Source: Rhodospirillaceae bacterium (GTDB lineage Bacteria > Pseudomonadota > Alphaproteobacteria > Dongiales > Dongiaceae). From it: a DNA stretch of 7,279 nt. How positions within the stretch are numbered: the stretch's first letter is position 1; every line of letters starts with the position of its first letter. The stretch covers positions 1-7,279 of the forward strand of contig JAEUKU010000218.1 of the NCBI GenBank assembly GCA_016794075.1. The letters are read 5' to 3'. The notes under the pieces were generated by a model. That model was not told the DNA's origin. It worked only from the letters and a program-made list of their open reading frames with translations, and ran no database searches. The translations under genes were made by a program, and so were the position numbers. Below, piece by piece: positions 6,085 to 7,279 of this stretch.

Positions 6085-6387
6085 TCAGTCGCAGCAGAAC
6101 GGTGCGCGGGCCTTCGCATCGTTGTCGTTCAGCGCCGCCTGCAGCGACGCGCGCTGCGTCGGCGCCGCCGCATTCGGCACGACCAGGTCGAGCGGACCGG
6201 CGACGCCCACGGACGCGCCGACGAAGCTGCCATCCCGCCGCCACGCAAGCGCGCCTTCCAGCGCAACGCTGCCGCGGATCAGACCTGCCGCCGCGTCGAT
6301 CCCCGTCAGGGTGACCGCGCGCCGGTCCCGCGTGCGCAGCGTCACACCTGCCGCGGCGAGCGCGATGAAATCACCCGCTTCCGTCAT
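6085..6387 (-). CDS. Small unknown protein (100 residues) ending in Cys-Cys-Asp
   Basis: I do not recognise the family. From the ATG at 6387 it has 100 residues: a short helix (FIALAAAGVTL, 7-17), then alternating strands through about residue 70 (RAVTLTGI, LIRGSVALEG, SFVGASVGVAG, LDLVVP), then an Ala/Asn/Asp-rich tail ending in FCCD. It looks like a small beta-rich domain with a flexible tail. There is no signal peptide or membrane segment, and the vicinal Cys pair could bind metal or be redox-active. The frame extends to a GTG at 6432, but the ATG has a modest TTAGG site about 7 nt upstream and starts the plausible fold. It converges on the lipoprotein gene and diverges from the DUF1127 gene. 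Regular amphipathic patterning supports coding; no function can be assigned. Confidence 0.6.
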   Translation of the reverse strand: MTEAGDFIALAAAGVTLRTRDRRAVTLTGIDAAAGLIRGSVALEGALAWRRDGSFVGASVGVAGPLDLVVPNAAAPTQRASLQAALNDNDAKARAPFCCD

Positions 6388-6422
6388 GTAGCGCCTAACC
6401 CCAACCTGTTGATTCCGCGCGA

Positions 6423-6451
6423 AGATTAGCACAGCCCGACCCGCTTGTGAG
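6423..6451 (-). promoter_or_regulatory. Weak promoter candidate for the 100-residue gene
   Basis: Read leftward, CTCACA (four of six to TTGACA) is followed after 17 bp by TAATCT (three of six to TATAAT), placing the start of transcription about 25-30 nt before the ATG at 6387. If so, the GTG at 6432 would lie upstream of the transcript, favouring the ATG. The rest of the 154-bp divergent gap (6388-6541) shows no clear rightward promoter. Confidence 0.25.
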
Positions 6452-6531
6452 GGCGATCACTGCAACTTGAGCCGCGGATGCCGATATCTGCCCTGCCGGT
6501 CGCGTTCCGCCGCCGGCATGATCGGTTTGTT

Positions 6532-6541
6532 GGAGATGAGC
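6532..6541 (+). promoter_or_regulatory. Ribosome binding site deciding the DUF1127 start
   Basis: GGAG at 6532-6535 is 6 nt from the ATG at 6542. The neighbouring ATG at 6536 abuts the site directly and the one at 6518 has no comparable site, so 6542 is the best start. Confidence 0.6.
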
Positions 6542-6796
6542 ATGAGCACGCGTTCCGCCTATCAGATGTCGGCCTTCCAGATCGCCGCAGGCCAGTCCGC
6601 CTTGCGCGCCGCCGCCGGCGCTCTGGAATATCTGCGCGAAGCCGTGGACGGGCTGCTCACGCGCCTCGTCCGCTGGAATCGCCGCGCGAACGAGCGCCGC
6701 GCCATGCGCCGGCTCGACGACCACCTGCTGCGCGACATCGGCATCGGGCGCCTGCAGCTGGAGCAGATGGCCGCGCGTCCGTTCTGGCGGGCGTGA
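6542..6796 (+). CDS. DUF1127-domain small basic protein
   Basis: The 84-residue product carries a C-terminal DUF1127 motif: an Arg-rich helix (RWNRRANERRAMRRL, 44-58) running into LDDHLLRDIGIGR (58-70), which matches the family pattern of Leu-x-Asp-x-x-Leu-x-Asp-Ile-Gly. DUF1127 proteins are short, basic and common in alpha- and gammaproteobacteria. Some studied alphaproteobacterial members bind RNA and affect stress or phosphate-related expression. Residues 1-43 form an Ala/Leu-rich extension likely to be helical (about 11-43), longer than in the minimal members of about 45-50 residues. There is no signal peptide. It is divergent from the 100-residue unknown gene and ends at a GC stem-loop shared with the next gene. 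The family is confident; its role here is inferred only from the family. Confidence 0.85.
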   Translation: MSTRSAYQMSAFQIAAGQSALRAAAGALEYLREAVDGLLTRLVRWNRRANERRAMRRLDDHLLRDIGIGRLQLEQMAARPFWRA

Positions 6797-6823
6797 CGCC
6801 GCGGTTAGGGCAGCGTGCGCGCG

Positions 6824-6848
6824 GCGGCGCGACGGCGCCCCGCGCCGC
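6824..6848. terminator. GC-rich stem-loop between convergent genes
   Basis: GCGGCGCG (6824-6831) pairs perfectly with CGCGCCGC (6841-6848) across a 9-nt loop. A wider pair, GCCGCGG (6798-6804) with CCGCGGC (6845-6851), competes for part of the same bases. It lies exactly between the DUF1127 stop and the stop of the leftward exported protein, a position suited to a bidirectional terminator. There is no T-tract, so it would be a non-canonical terminator or a 3'-end-stabilising hairpin. Confidence 0.4.
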
Positions 6849-6851
6849 GGC

Positions 6852-7205
6852 TCACTTGCGGATCTCGTATTTCACCTTGATCTCGTCGCGGATGGCGAAG
6901 GTCACGCAATCGGTGTCGTATTCCTTCTCGCAACTCGTCTTCGCCTCGTGGCTGTAGGTCGAGCCGGCGCGGCAGCGCGTATCCGGGCACCAGACGTAAT
7001 AGGCGCCATAGCCGTCGGTGGTGATGGCATAGGCTCCCGGCCGCTGGCCGTGGCCGATCTTGTCCAGATAACCCTGGAAATGATCCCATACCGAGCCGTC
7101 GATCAGGTAGGTCTCCTCGGCCCGCGCCGGCCCGGGCACCAGCGCCGCGAGGCCCATCGCCGCGGCCACCAGGCCGAGCGCCAAGACATTGATTTTCCGT
7201 TTCAT
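6852..7205 (-). CDS. Small exported four-cysteine protein
   Basis: From the ATG at 7205 the product has 117 residues: basic MKRK, a hydrophobic core (about 6-24) and a signal-peptidase I site PARA/EE after residue 29. The mature part is thus about 88 residues and probably periplasmic. It contains four cysteines (73, 78, 92, 100), an even number fitting two disulfides, in CPDTRC and SCEKEYDTDC, plus an aromatic Gly/Tyr patch (DGYGAYYVW, 64-72). The pattern Ala-(x)-Cys-(x7)-Cys-(x)-(x)-Phe-Ala resembles a short C-terminal module I recall in some alphaproteobacterial exported or caspase-like proteins, but this is only a resemblance. The frame extends upstream to 7268; the ATG at 7205 is chosen because it starts the signal peptide and has GGGGG just upstream. 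It converges on the DUF1127 gene; no operon partner is visible. Export is well supported; function is unknown. Confidence 0.8.
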   Translation of the reverse strand: MKRKINVLALGLVAAAMGLAALVPGPARAEETYLIDGSVWDHFQGYLDKIGHGQRPGAYAITTDGYGAYYVWCPDTRCRAGSTYSHEAKTSCEKEYDTDCVTFAIRDEIKVKYEIRK

Positions 7206-7279
7206 GTCGCCCCCAAGTTTGCGAGTCGCCGGCCCTCGATTCCCCCGCGATCCGTGCCGCCCATACAACCAAAAAAGCC

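Noticed and set aside
6478..6957. 159-codon plus-strand frame over the DUF1127 gene and beyond
   Set aside because: The DUF1127 motif is in another frame, and this one runs into the convergent exported-protein gene.

Overview
The window is very GC-rich DNA with Shine-Dalgarno-led genes. A PAS_5-type single-domain protein and a small DUF1127 protein both point to an alphaproteobacterium, most likely of Rhodospirillales type. This assignment rests on gene content and base composition only. No rRNA, tRNA, insertion sequence, integrase or CRISPR array was seen. It reads as ordinary chromosome with several poorly characterised genes, not as an obvious mobile island.

Layout, left to right. (1) A minus-strand gene for a long charged-helix (coiled-coil) protein runs off the left edge (1-1226). 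It contains an internal 156-bp repeat. (2) A 291-bp intergenic stretch leads to a plus-strand arginase-superfamily gene (1518-2453) whose usual histidine metal ligands are replaced by Cys and Asp. (3) A PAS_5 protein gene (2458-2985, minus) converges on it, with 4 bp between the stop codons. (4) A 156-bp stretch holds hairpins and most of a four-copy 17-bp tandem repeat. The repeat contains the stop codon of the next minus-strand gene, an unrecognised protein with a disordered N-terminus and a compact C-terminal domain (3142-4134). (5) That gene diverges from a plus-strand pair: an 83-residue unknown protein (4287-4538) and a patatin-like lipoprotein (4552-6072). The divergence point is a perfect 8-bp dyad with -10-like hexamers on both strands. 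(6) A 100-residue unknown protein (6085-6387, minus) converges on the lipoprotein gene and diverges from the DUF1127 gene (6542-6796, plus). (7) A GC-rich stem-loop separates DUF1127 from a small exported four-cysteine protein (6852-7205, minus).

Most genes look like single transcription units. The best candidate for a functional module is the divergent locus at 3142-6072: an unknown multi-region protein, a small unknown protein, and an exported lipid-acyl-hydrolase-like lipoprotein that could share one bidirectional control region. The arginase-like enzyme and the 17-bp stop-codon repeat are the other unusual items. Nothing here can be assigned to a named, well-studied system from sequence alone.
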